Below are positions 18,736 through 27,323 of a DNA stretch of 64,000 nt, piece after piece (positions within the stretch are counted from its first letter, which is position 1; each line of letters opens with the position of its first letter). The notes under the pieces are model-generated. The model saw only the letters and a program-made list of their open reading frames with translations, searched no databases and was not told the origin of the DNA. Both the position numbers and the translations under genes were made by a program. The stretch covers positions 248,001-312,000 of the forward strand of contig JBMNFG010000009.1 of NCBI GenBank assembly GCA_050949175.1, in the 5' to 3' direction. The DNA comes from UBA4971 sp900019985. Its GTDB lineage: Bacteria; Bacillota; SHA-98; UBA4971.

Positions 18736-20787
18736 ATGCAAAGCATGCAACAAGGGATTGAATCTTCTGCGCGAATAGGCGTTTATGTTTGCCATTGCGG
18801 CTTGAATATTGCGGGCGTGGTGGACGTCGAGGCGGTGAGGGAGAGCGCAAGGTCTCTTGAAGGTGTAGTAGTGGTAAGAGACAACCGCTACACATGTAGT
18901 GAAGTAGGCCAGAAGAGCATTGCCGATGACATTCGCGAGCTTATGCTTAACCGTGTAGTCATCGCCTCGTGTTCACCAAGGCTCCATGAAAAGACCTTCA
19001 GGACCCTTTTGGAGAAATCAGGGCTTAACCCGCACCTTCTTGAGATGGCAAACATCAGGGAGCATTGCTCATGGGTTCACTATGATGACCCTGAGGCTGC
19101 CACCGAGAAGGCGAAACACCTTGTTCGTTCCGCTGTGGCCAGGGCAAGGCTGCTTCAGCCTTTGTCTCGGGCAAAAGGCAGGGTGATTCCAAAGGTGATG
19201 GTTGTCGGCGGAGGTGTAGCAGGCATCTCTGCCGCTCTTTACTTAGGCGGGATGGGGATAAAGACCTATCTTGTAGAGAGAGAGCCTTCCATCGGCGGCC
19301 ACATGGCAATGCTTGATAAGACCTTTCCCACCCTCGACTGTAGCCTCTGCATTCTCTCACCTAAAATGGTTGAAGTCGCAGAATGTGAAAACATCGAGAT
19401 CCTGAGTCTGTCTGAGATTGAGAAGGTTGAAGGGCAGGTAGGGGATTTCCGGATCCAGGTGAGGAGGAAGCCCAGATACGTGAATGAGGAGAAATGCGTC
19501 GGGTGCGGTGACTGCGCAGCGAAATGCCCTGTTAAAGTTGAAGATGAATTCAACCGCAACATGGGAACGCGAAAAGCCATCTATATCCCGTTTCCGCAAG
19601 CCATTCCCCCTGCGTATGTAATCGATGAGAAGAACTGCAGATACTTTACGCAGGGGAAATGCAAGGTATGCGAGAAGGTCTGTGAGCGGGGCGCGATCGA
19701 GTACGATCAGGCTTCCTACACTGAAACAATTGAAGTCGGAGCGATCATCGTGGCTACCGGGTTTCAACCTTATGACGCCAGAGGCCTGCCTCAGTATGGG
19801 TATGGCAGGTTTGCCAATGTCATAACCAGCCTTGACTTTGAAAGGCTGATCTGCGCTGACGGCCCTACCTACGGCAAGCTGAAAAGGCCCGGAGACGGAA
19901 AGGTTCCCAAGAGGGTTGCGTTCATACAGTGTGTCGGATCGCGGAACGCGTCTTCCGGTGACCGAGGGTATGAGTCCTGCCCGGAGATGGGACCACGGGC
20001 CGAAGCAGCGGAACCTAAAGCCTACTGCTCCAGAGTCTGCTGCATGATCACTGCAAAACAGGCTTTCATGGTCTTAGAAAAGTATCCTGATGCCGAGGTC
20101 TATGTCTACTACATCGACATGAGAACTGCAGGGAAGGGATTCGAAGAGTTCTACCGGCGCGGTAGGAGCGAAGGCATTGTGTTTCTCCGGGGCAAGCCGG
20201 GCGAGATCGAGGAGACGGACGACGGGTGCTTAAGGGTTGTGTCAGAGGACATGGATTCCGGGTGCATTCTCGATCTTACTTTTGACATGGTGGTTTTGGC
20301 TCAAGGGCTTGTTCCGCCTCATGGGCTTGTGGAGCTTGCCCAGAAAATGAATCTTTCCCGAAGCGAAGACGGATTCCTGATGGAAGGCCATCCTAAGCTG
20401 CGCCCTGCTGAAACCGGGATTGACGGGATTTACCTTGCAGGGTGCGTTCAGTTTCCGAAAGACATTCCGGACAGTGTGGCTCAGGCAGGGGCAGCTGCAG
20501 CAGCGGCTGCGGTGACATGTTCAAAGGATACCATTGAAATAGATCCACTTGGCCCGGTGATAGATGCTGAGCTCTGTATTGGGTGTAAGCTCTGTGAAAT
20601 GCTTTGTCCGTACGGCGCGATAAGAGTCGAGCTTACTGATAAGGGGCCTAAGGCGAAATCCATAGAGGTGGCATGCAAAGGCTGTGGAGTATGCGGGGCC
20701 TCTTGTTCTACCAAGGCGATTACTATGAAGCACTACACAGACAGCCAGCTTACTGCGCAAGCCAAGGCTATCCTGGAGGTGGTCTGA
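18736..20787 (+). CDS. hdrA: Heterodisulfide reductase subunit A-like flavoprotein
   Basis: 683 residues. The N-terminal domain (RIGVYVCHCGLNIAG, about 1-130) is followed by an FAD site VVGGGVAGISAALYLGG near 155, a ferredoxin pair CVGCGDCAAKCPV near 255, and C-terminal clusters CIGCKLCEMLCPYGAI and CKGCGVCGASC. HdrA carries the bifurcating FAD, splitting electron pairs between ferredoxin and the HdrB disulfide site. Ends immediately before a TTG-started mvhD, in one operon. Confidence 0.93.
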   Translation: MQSMQQGIESSARIGVYVCHCGLNIAGVVDVEAVRESARSLEGVVVVRDNRYTCSEVGQKSIADDIRELMLNRVVIASCSPRLHEKTFRTLLEKSGLNPHLLEMANIREHCSWVHYDDPEAATEKAKHLVRSAVARARLLQPLSRAKGRVIPKVMVVGGGVAGISAALYLGGMGIKTYLVEREPSIGGHMAMLDKTFPTLDCSLCILSPKMVEVAECENIEILSLSEIEKVEGQVGDFRIQVRRKPRYVNEEKCVGCGDCAAKCPVKVEDEFNRNMGTRKAIYIPFPQAIPPAYVIDEKNCRYFTQGKCKVCEKVCERGAIEYDQASYTETIEVGAIIVATGFQPYDARGLPQYGYGRFANVITSLDFERLICADGPTYGKLKRPGDGKVPKRVAFIQCVGSRNASSGDRGYESCPEMGPRAEAAEPKAYCSRVCCMITAKQAFMVLEKYPDAEVYVYYIDMRTAGKGFEEFYRRGRSEGIVFLRGKPGEIEETDDGCLRVVSEDMDSGCILDLTFDMVVLAQGLVPPHGLVELAQKMNLSRSEDGFLMEGHPKLRPAETGIDGIYLAGCVQFPKDIPDSVAQAGAAAAAAAVTCSKDTIEIDPLGPVIDAELCIGCKLCEMLCPYGAIRVELTDKGPKAKSIEVACKGCGVCGASCSTKAITMKHYTDSQLTAQAKAILEVV

Positions 20788-21789
20788 TTGGCTGAGCAGG
20801 TAACAGTTGACGTGAATCAGGCAGAGGGTGTTTTGGAAACGGAACGTGTTCAAGGATTGGAGCAAGCCTCGGGAACCTGCAACACCATTGAGGCACAGCG
20901 AGTTGAGGCAGAGCAAGTTGAGGCAGAGCAAGTTAAGGTAGAGCGCGTTGAGGTTAAGCACGCTGTAGATGCGGAGAATGCTTTTGACGCTGAAGAGGAC
21001 CTGGGAAAGGAAGGGGCTTTTGAGCCTGTAATAGTGGGGTTTTTGTGCAACTGGTGTTCGTACGCAGGAGCTGATCTTGCAGGAACATCCAGGTTGTCCT
21101 ACCCTACCAACCTCCGCGTCATCCGAGTCATGTGCTCGGGGCGAGTGGATCCCGGCCTCATGCTTGAGCCGTTCTTGAGCGCGGCAGACGGGGTCATGGT
21201 ACTGGGCTGCCACCCTGCTGACTGTCATTACATGACTGGCAACTACCAGGCCGAGCAGCGGGTCTTGTGCGTGAAGGCACTGCTCGCGCACCTCGGGATA
21301 GCAAGCGGAAGGTTGTATCTTGATTGGGTTTCCGCAGCTGAAGGGGCAAGATTTGCTGAGCTGGTTGCTGAGTTTACAAACCAAGTGAAGAAGCTGGGCC
21401 CGGCAGGCTGCGGCGAGTCACAGGAGGGCTTATCTCGGGAGGAGTTTATTCGACGCGTTCGTGTAGCAAAGAGGGTATGTGAGAAGGAAAAGTTTAGGTG
21501 GCTTGTGGGACGGAGAAAAGCCCTTCTTGAAGAGGAAAACGTTTACGGCGAAAAGCTGCAAGCGGGAAAGTTTAACGACCTCATGTCTTTTGTCATCACT
21601 GAAGAATGTCTCAGAGCTGCTATTGAACTCCTTGCTGAAGAAGGTCCTATCTCGTGCAAAGAGATCGCAGAGGTCTTGGGAATGCCTGCCGGCAAGGTGC
21701 TGGAGCACACTGCTTACCTCAAGAGAGCCGGGCTACTCGAGCTTCATGATGTCCGAGGGCAGAGTCCGCGATATGTAGCGTTGAGATAA
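20788..21789 (+). CDS. MvhD-like iron-sulfur subunit fused to a C-terminal winged helix
   Basis: 333 residues from TTG 20788, directly after the hdrA stop, with GGAGGTGG upstream. Residues 1-75 are low complexity with a repeated VEAEQ block (15-bp DNA repeat). Residues about 76-200 are MvhD: VGFLCNWCSYAGADLAGT, CSGRVDP, and GCHPADCHY. This subunit brings electrons from a dehydrogenase to HdrA. The last 70 residues (about 265-333) look like a winged-helix domain (GPISCKEIAEVLGMPAGKV then LKRAGLLEL). What this extra domain does is unknown; regulation or docking are both possible. Confidence 0.88.
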   Translation: MAEQVTVDVNQAEGVLETERVQGLEQASGTCNTIEAQRVEAEQVEAEQVKVERVEVKHAVDAENAFDAEEDLGKEGAFEPVIVGFLCNWCSYAGADLAGTSRLSYPTNLRVIRVMCSGRVDPGLMLEPFLSAADGVMVLGCHPADCHYMTGNYQAEQRVLCVKALLAHLGIASGRLYLDWVSAAEGARFAELVAEFTNQVKKLGPAGCGESQEGLSREEFIRRVRVAKRVCEKEKFRWLVGRRKALLEEENVYGEKLQAGKFNDLMSFVITEECLRAAIELLAEEGPISCKEIAEVLGMPAGKVLEHTAYLKRAGLLELHDVRGQSPRYVALR

Positions 21790-21815
21790 AGACAGTGTCT
21801 GGAGGAGCGCAAGGC

Positions 21816-24800
21816 ATGGCGTTGGACGAAAGAAGCGCTGCGAGAGAGAGTGTTGGAGCCGTCCTCGTCATAGGCGGCGGCATCGGTGGGATGCAGGCAG
21901 CTTTAGACCTGGCAGACTCCGGCTTTTACGTTTACATGGTAGATAAGAAACCGGCTATCGGCGGGGTTATGGCGCAGCTGGACAAGACATTTCCCACGAA
22001 TGATTGTTCCATGTGCATAATGGCGCCGAAACTCGTTGAGTGCGGACGCCATCTGAATATAGAGGTAATAACCAATTCTGAAGTAGCCGATGTAAGGGGC
22101 GATCCCGGCGATTTTACCGTCCGATTGGTAAGACATGCGCGATATGTGGACCAGGAAAAGTGCACAGGGTGCGGGATATGTGCGATGCACTGTCCTGTGG
22201 GGGCGGCGAGGGATCGGTTTAACTTAGGCCTTGGGGCGAGGCCTGCCATATATATTGAGTACCCTCAGGCTGTTCCCCTGGCCTACATCATTGACAGGGA
22301 TACTTGCATAGGGTGTGGTCTGTGCGAGACACTTTGCCTAGCCCAGGCTGTGAAATACGATGATGTGGCTTTTGAGAGAGAGCTTAGAGTCGGTGCGATC
22401 ATTGTTGCCACCGGCTTTGATGCGTACGATCCGACTGAGAGAAAAGAGTACGGATACGGGCGATTCCCAAATGTTGTGACGAGCATGGAGTTTGAGAGGA
22501 TCCTGAGTGCGTCCGGCCCGTATGAAGGAAGGGTGCTGCGTCCGTCTGACGGTGACATACCCAGGAGGATCGCTTTCATACAGTGTGTCGGGTCGCGGGA
22601 TCGGGCAGCAGGCAATAGGTACTGTTCATCTGTCTGTTGTATGTATGCGACAAAGGAAGCGGTTATTGCAAAGGAACATCAGCCCGATGTTGAGGCGACA
22701 GTGTTTTTCATGGATATGCGGTCGTACGGGAAGGGGTTTGAAGCTTACATTGAGAGGGCGAAGGAAGAATACGGGGTCAGGTTCATTCGCACGAGAGTAA
22801 GTGATGTAGAAGAGGATTCCGACACACAGAATCTCATCCTATCTTATGAGACTGAGGAAGGCGGAGTTGTCACAGAGGAATTCGATCTTGTAGTCCTTTC
22901 CGTAGGGCTCGTGCCTCCTCGTGACAGTGAGCGCCTTGCAGAAGCCCTCGGGATCAGCCTTGATGCGCACGGTTTTGCCAGGACAGAGCACCTGAACCCC
23001 CTTGCTGCGACAAGGCCGGGTGTGTTTGTGTGCGGGGCAATGCAAGGGCCAAAGGACATTCCGGAGACTGTGACTCAGGCAAGTGGGGCAGCTTCAGCGG
23101 CAGGTGCATTATTAGGAGCGAGCCGTGGTGAACTGACCCGGACAAAAACTTATCCTGAGGAAAAGGATGTTCGCGGCATCGGCCCTAGAATCGGCGTTTT
23201 TGTTTGCCATTGTGGAATCAATATAGGCGGGGTTGTGGATGTCCCTGCTGTAGCCGAGTATGCAAAAACCCTTCCCAATGTGGTGTACGCTGAGGAGAAC
23301 CTCTATACCTGCTCTCAAGATACGCAAAGACGCATTCAAGAGAAGGTTGAAGAATACGGCCTCACCCGCGTAGTGGTGGCGTCATGCACACCCAGGACGC
23401 ATGAGCCTCTTTTTCAGGAGACGTGCAGGGAGGCAGGGTTGAATTATTACCTGTTTCAAATGGCAAACATCCGCGACCAGTGCTCGTGGGTGCATATGCG
23501 TAACCCTAAAGAGGCTACGGAAAAGGCAAAAGACCTGGTGAAAGCCGCTTGTGCCAAGGCTTCATTGCTCCAGCCTCTTGAACGGATTCCCATCGAGGTG
23601 AAGCAGTCAGCCCTTGTGATAGGCGGAGGGCTTGCAGGGATGGTTGCAGCCCTTGACATAGCTGACCAGGGGTTCTGCGTTGATCTGGTGGAGGCTTCAC
23701 CTAATCTCGGTGGGCACCTGCGGAAACTCTGTTTTACTCTGGCCGGTGATGATATCCGGACCTTTTTGACTGAGTTGTCTTCTCGGGTCATGTCACATCC
23801 GAATATAAATGTCCATCTGTCTGCTGAGGTTGAAGATATCCAAGGCTATGTAGGGAATTTCAAGTGCTCCATAAAGGTCCGTAGCACCGACGGTGAAGTC
23901 GGCGACGAGACAGAGCTCGAGACGGAGCATGGGGTTATAGTCGTGGCAACCGGAGGTAGAGAGTATGTTCCGACAAACGGAGCCTTTCTCTATGGCAGAC
24001 ATCCCTCAGTGGTCACGCAGGCAGAGTTCGAAAAAGCCGTTGCCTTAGGAGCCTTCAAGAATTGCGAGGCTGAGGACGGTCCGGTAGTGATGATTCAGTG
24101 TGTCGGATCCAGAGATGACGAGCGCACCTATTGCAGCAGAGTGTGCTGCAGCGAAGCAGTAAAGAACGCGATTCGCGCAAAGAAGGAAAACCCAAATAGA
24201 GATGTGTTCATCTTGTATCGCGATGTCCGCACTTATGGGACCAGGGAGGTCTATTTTGAAGAGGCGCGCGAACTAGGGGTTGTGTTTATCAGGTATCCGG
24301 ACGGCGAGATGCCTAAGGTATGGAGTCCGGCGCCGACAGTCAGAGAACATGTGGGGATGGCTCAAGGGATAGAGGGCGAGGCGAACCACGGGAACCCATG
24401 CTATGCTAAAGGTTTGAATGGCAGTTCCTCATCTACAGGCAACCAAGGATTAGATTACCTATCATGCCATACAAAGAGTGAGACAGATCCGGGATTGAGG
24501 AATGCGTTCAACCCCAAAGATTCGGATGATGATTCCCAGCCTGGGCCGCTAATGGTAGAGGTGGCCGACACCTTGCTTGGGGAGAAACTCTGTATCCCTG
24601 CAGGGCTGGTAGTCTTAAGCACCGGAATAGTTCCTGGCGAGGGGAACAAGGCACTTGCACAGATGCTGAAAGTCCCTCTGGATGAAGACGGTTTCTTCCT
24701 GGAGGCGCACATGAAGTTAAGGCCTGTGGACTTTGCCACCGAAGGCGTGTTTGTGGCAGGCCTTGCCCATTCACCGAAGACCATTGATGAGACGATTGCG

Positions 24801-25094
24801 CAGGCTCATGCGGCTGCAGGCAGAGCGGCAACAGTCCTTGCCAAGGGCGTTATTATGGCAGAAGGGATTAAGTCTGAAGTTCTTGCGACAAGGTGCACCA
24901 GGTGCAAGTTGTGTGTTGAGGTGTGCCAGTATAACGCCATAGAGCTGGATGATAAAGATGACGTTGCAGTTGTCAATAAAGCCCTCTGCAAAGGGTGCGG
25001 CCTGTGCGCTGCGACTTGCAGGTGTGGTGCGATTACACTGAGAGGATTCACAGAAGAGGAGATCCTGGCGGAGGTGGACGCGCTGGTATGCTAG
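21816..25094 (+). CDS. Double-length HdrA-like flavoprotein (two HdrA modules fused)
   Basis: 1092 residues from ATG 21816 (GGAGGA upstream; an in-frame GTG at 21795 is less likely). Module 1 lacks the usual N-terminal domain and begins at the FAD site VIGGGIGGMQAALDLADSG, with ferredoxin motifs CTGCGICAMHC and CIGCGLCETLC. Module 2 starts near residue 455 with RIGVFVCHCGINIGG, has a second FAD site near 610 (VIGGGLAGMVAALDIAD), a Ser/Gly/Asn-rich insert around 855-905, and C-terminal clusters CTRCKLCVEVC and CKGCGLCAATC. Overlaps the second mvhD start by 7 bp. Confidence 0.9.
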   Translation: MALDERSAARESVGAVLVIGGGIGGMQAALDLADSGFYVYMVDKKPAIGGVMAQLDKTFPTNDCSMCIMAPKLVECGRHLNIEVITNSEVADVRGDPGDFTVRLVRHARYVDQEKCTGCGICAMHCPVGAARDRFNLGLGARPAIYIEYPQAVPLAYIIDRDTCIGCGLCETLCLAQAVKYDDVAFERELRVGAIIVATGFDAYDPTERKEYGYGRFPNVVTSMEFERILSASGPYEGRVLRPSDGDIPRRIAFIQCVGSRDRAAGNRYCSSVCCMYATKEAVIAKEHQPDVEATVFFMDMRSYGKGFEAYIERAKEEYGVRFIRTRVSDVEEDSDTQNLILSYETEEGGVVTEEFDLVVLSVGLVPPRDSERLAEALGISLDAHGFARTEHLNPLAATRPGVFVCGAMQGPKDIPETVTQASGAASAAGALLGASRGELTRTKTYPEEKDVRGIGPRIGVFVCHCGINIGGVVDVPAVAEYAKTLPNVVYAEENLYTCSQDTQRRIQEKVEEYGLTRVVVASCTPRTHEPLFQETCREAGLNYYLFQMANIRDQCSWVHMRNPKEATEKAKDLVKAACAKASLLQPLERIPIEVKQSALVIGGGLAGMVAALDIADQGFCVDLVEASPNLGGHLRKLCFTLAGDDIRTFLTELSSRVMSHPNINVHLSAEVEDIQGYVGNFKCSIKVRSTDGEVGDETELETEHGVIVVATGGREYVPTNGAFLYGRHPSVVTQAEFEKAVALGAFKNCEAEDGPVVMIQCVGSRDDERTYCSRVCCSEAVKNAIRAKKENPNRDVFILYRDVRTYGTREVYFEEARELGVVFIRYPDGEMPKVWSPAPTVREHVGMAQGIEGEANHGNPCYAKGLNGSSSSTGNQGLDYLSCHTKSETDPGLRNAFNPKDSDDDSQPGPLMVEVADTLLGEKLCIPAGLVVLSTGIVPGEGNKALAQMLKVPLDEDGFFLEAHMKLRPVDFATEGVFVAGLAHSPKTIDETIAQAHAAAGRAATVLAKGVIMAEGIKSEVLATRCTRCKLCVEVCQYNAIELDDKDDVAVVNKALCKGCGLCAATCRCGAITLRGFTEEEILAEVDALVC

Positions 25095-25744
25095 ATCGAG
25101 ATGCTGATTGCAAGTGTGAATTAACTACAGGTTCACCTCAGACTGCAAAGCCTGCCCAGCTTTGCACTGGTTCGCCGCACAAGACCGGCGGGGCAATCCT
25201 TGCAGAGACTGGGGGCAGCGGAGAAGCAAAGGAGGACAGCACCGCAATACTTGCTGAATCTGCGGTAACTCGAGATTCCAAAGAGAGCGCCGCAGCCCTT
25301 CCCGAATCTTCGAAAAAGTGGGAGCCTAAGATAGTTGCGTTCCTTTGCAACTGGTGCTCATATGCAGGCGCTGATCTTGCCGGCACAGGGCGCATTCAGT
25401 ATCCACCTAACGTCAGGGTTATCCGAGTGCCGTGCTCGGGCAGGGTTGATCCGCTGATGATCCTAAGGTGCCTTCAGCGCGGTGCGGACGGAGTTCTGGT
25501 GTCAGGTTGCCATCCAGGCGATTGCCACTATATTGCCGGGAATTATCTTGCCAGGCGGAAGTTTGCTCTTCTCTCCGAATTGCTTGATTTCTTCGGAATT
25601 GAAAAGGGAAGGGTTCACTTTTCATGGGTGTCCGCTGCAGAAGGTGAGAAGTTCGCAGACGTTGTGAAGCAGGTGACAGAGACTGTCAGGGCATTGGGCA
25701 AGTCCAACAAGCTTGTACTCAGGCACTCAGCGGATGTTTTCTAG
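25088..25744 (+). CDS. MvhD/FlxD-like iron-sulfur electron-transfer subunit (second copy)
   Basis: 218 residues from ATG 25088, which overlaps the upstream stop (ATGCTAG). Residues 1-75 are low complexity and probably flexible; the MvhD core follows with AFLCNWCSYAGADLAGT, CSGRVDPL and GCHPGDCHYIAGNY. It lacks the winged-helix tail of the first copy. Likely paired with the double HdrA and the Flx-like subunits downstream. Its final GTT TTC TAG is echoed by the 12-bp array that follows. Confidence 0.9.
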   Translation: MLDRDADCKCELTTGSPQTAKPAQLCTGSPHKTGGAILAETGGSGEAKEDSTAILAESAVTRDSKESAAALPESSKKWEPKIVAFLCNWCSYAGADLAGTGRIQYPPNVRVIRVPCSGRVDPLMILRCLQRGADGVLVSGCHPGDCHYIAGNYLARRKFALLSELLDFFGIEKGRVHFSWVSAAEGEKFADVVKQVTETVRALGKSNKLVLRHSADVF

Positions 25745-25960
25745 GTAATTGCCAGGAATAGCGTTGAGTTCTCTAAGTAGTCTTCTAATGAGTCTTCTGA
25801 TGAGTTTTCAAATACGCTTTCAAATGGGTTTTCTAATGAGTTTTCTAATAGGTTTTTAAGTAGGTTTTAGATAGGTTCTCTAATAGGTTCTCTAATAGCG
25901 TCTCTAATAGGTTTTAAATAGGTTCTCTAGCAGGTTTGCTAATAAGCTTTCTGAAGAGCT
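25735..25960 (+). repeat. 12-bp tandem array seeded at the mvhD stop codon
   Basis: About 15 degenerate units close to GTTTTCTAATAG, matching the last coding bases and stop of the upstream gene (GTTTTCTAG). Every unit tends to keep a TAG or TGA, so readthrough is stopped in all frames that follow the gene. Confidence 0.75.
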
Positions 25961-26087
25961 CCCTAGTGTTCAGTTAACATATCTCGCGTAAACAGAAACA
26001 GATAGGTAGCACATCCAGGTGCGTGACAGCCACCGGAAAAGCTTAAGACGCTTATGAACCCATTGCCAGACGAAAGATTATTCATAG

Positions 26088-26309
26088 GATTGACTTTCGC
26101 AACAGACATACGGGAATGAACCAGGATAAATAAGGCAACCTAAGGCGCCGCGGAAAACGGCGCGAGAGATACCATACGAGAGGGTATCAGGCGAAAAATC
26201 CATATGATTGACTCTTACAACAGACATGCGGGGATGAACCACGATGAATAAGATGACCGACGGTGCCGCCGGAAACGGCGCAAGAGATACCATACAGGAA
26301 GGTATCAGA
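26088..26309 (+). repeat. Imperfect direct repeat of about 104 bp across a gene start
   Basis: 26088-26191 and 26206-26309 match at an offset of 118 bases, both with GATTGACT, CAACAGACAT, GATGAA-like and GAGATACCATAC blocks. The second copy carries the real start of the FrhB-like gene; the first is a decayed duplicate of its leader and first 20 or so codons. Confidence 0.75.
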
Positions 26310-27257
26310 AAGATCGCAGCCAAAATGCTGGAGTCCGGAGAAGCCCAGGTGTTCATCGGGTATGAGGAAGGGACTCTTCCTCTTCGAACGACTCCTGCTT
26401 TCATTACCTGTCCCGAGGATACTGTAAGACTCGTATGGACCCCATTTTGTGAAAACAACCTTACTGTCTATCTCCCTGAGTATAAGGGAAGGGACGATGT
26501 TACTGTCGGACTTATCGTAAAAGGCTGTGACGTGCGCACGCTCGTCAACCTGATCCTTGAGAACCAAATATCCCGAGACAGGGTAAAGATAATCGGTGTC
26601 CCGTGCGAAGGAGTCATCGACAGGGCGAAAGTCGCGAAAGTGTTGGGCACAGATAGAATCATAAGGGATTCAAAAGTAGCCGGGCCTTCTCTTGTGCTTG
26701 AAGGAGATGGTTTCGAGGTTGAGATAGAAATCGAAGATGTCCTGGCTGACCCCTGTGAGGCATGCAGGCATCCTGTGCCGGTGATATATGATGTGCTGGC
26801 AGGTAATGGATATGAGGTGAGTAAAGACGAAAACCCTGAAAGAGCTTATCTTGAGATAAAGCAGTTCGTAGAGCTTCCGTCTGACGAGCGGTTCTCCTTC
26901 TTTGCTCGAAAAATCGAAGAGTGCATCCAGTGTTACGCATGCAGGCAAGCGTGCCCTTTGTGTTATTGTCCCGAGTGCTTTGTCGATAGGCAGACCCCTA
27001 AGTGGGTCAGCAGGTGGAGGGGCCTTTCTGATAAGATCCTTTTTCACCTTGGACGCGTTTTGCACGTGGCAGGCAGGTGCGTAGATTGCGGGGCTTGTAG
27101 ACGGGCGTGCCCTGTAGGGATCGATCTTCGTTTGCTTACAAAACATATGGAGAAGGTAGTAAGCGATTCATTCGGGTACGAATCCGGGCTGGATTTAGAC
27201 GGGCTGCCTCTCCTTGCCACCTACAGGCGGGATGACCCCGACGATTTCATTCTTTAG
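26244..27257 (+). CDS. FrhB/FlxC-like iron-sulfur subunit
   Basis: 337 residues. The N-terminal half resembles the F420-hydrogenase/dehydrogenase beta-subunit family (VKGCDVRTLVNLILEN, IIGVPCEGVID). The C-terminal part has two 4Fe-4S motifs, CIQCYACRQACPLCYC near residue 231 and CVDCGACRRACPVGID near 279. It probably passes electrons inside an Flx-type NADH-Hdr complex. The ribosome site is modest and lies within a duplicated leader. Next gene is the AsrA-like subunit, 66 bases on. Confidence 0.82.
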   Translation: MNKMTDGAAGNGARDTIQEGIRKIAAKMLESGEAQVFIGYEEGTLPLRTTPAFITCPEDTVRLVWTPFCENNLTVYLPEYKGRDDVTVGLIVKGCDVRTLVNLILENQISRDRVKIIGVPCEGVIDRAKVAKVLGTDRIIRDSKVAGPSLVLEGDGFEVEIEIEDVLADPCEACRHPVPVIYDVLAGNGYEVSKDENPERAYLEIKQFVELPSDERFSFFARKIEECIQCYACRQACPLCYCPECFVDRQTPKWVSRWRGLSDKILFHLGRVLHVAGRCVDCGACRRACPVGIDLRLLTKHMEKVVSDSFGYESGLDLDGLPLLATYRRDDPDDFIL

Positions 27258-27323
27258 GAGTGTAGCAGAGTCTAGGCGGCTGCAAGGCTCCGTTGCGCAG
27301 CCGTTATTTGAGGTGAGTCACAC

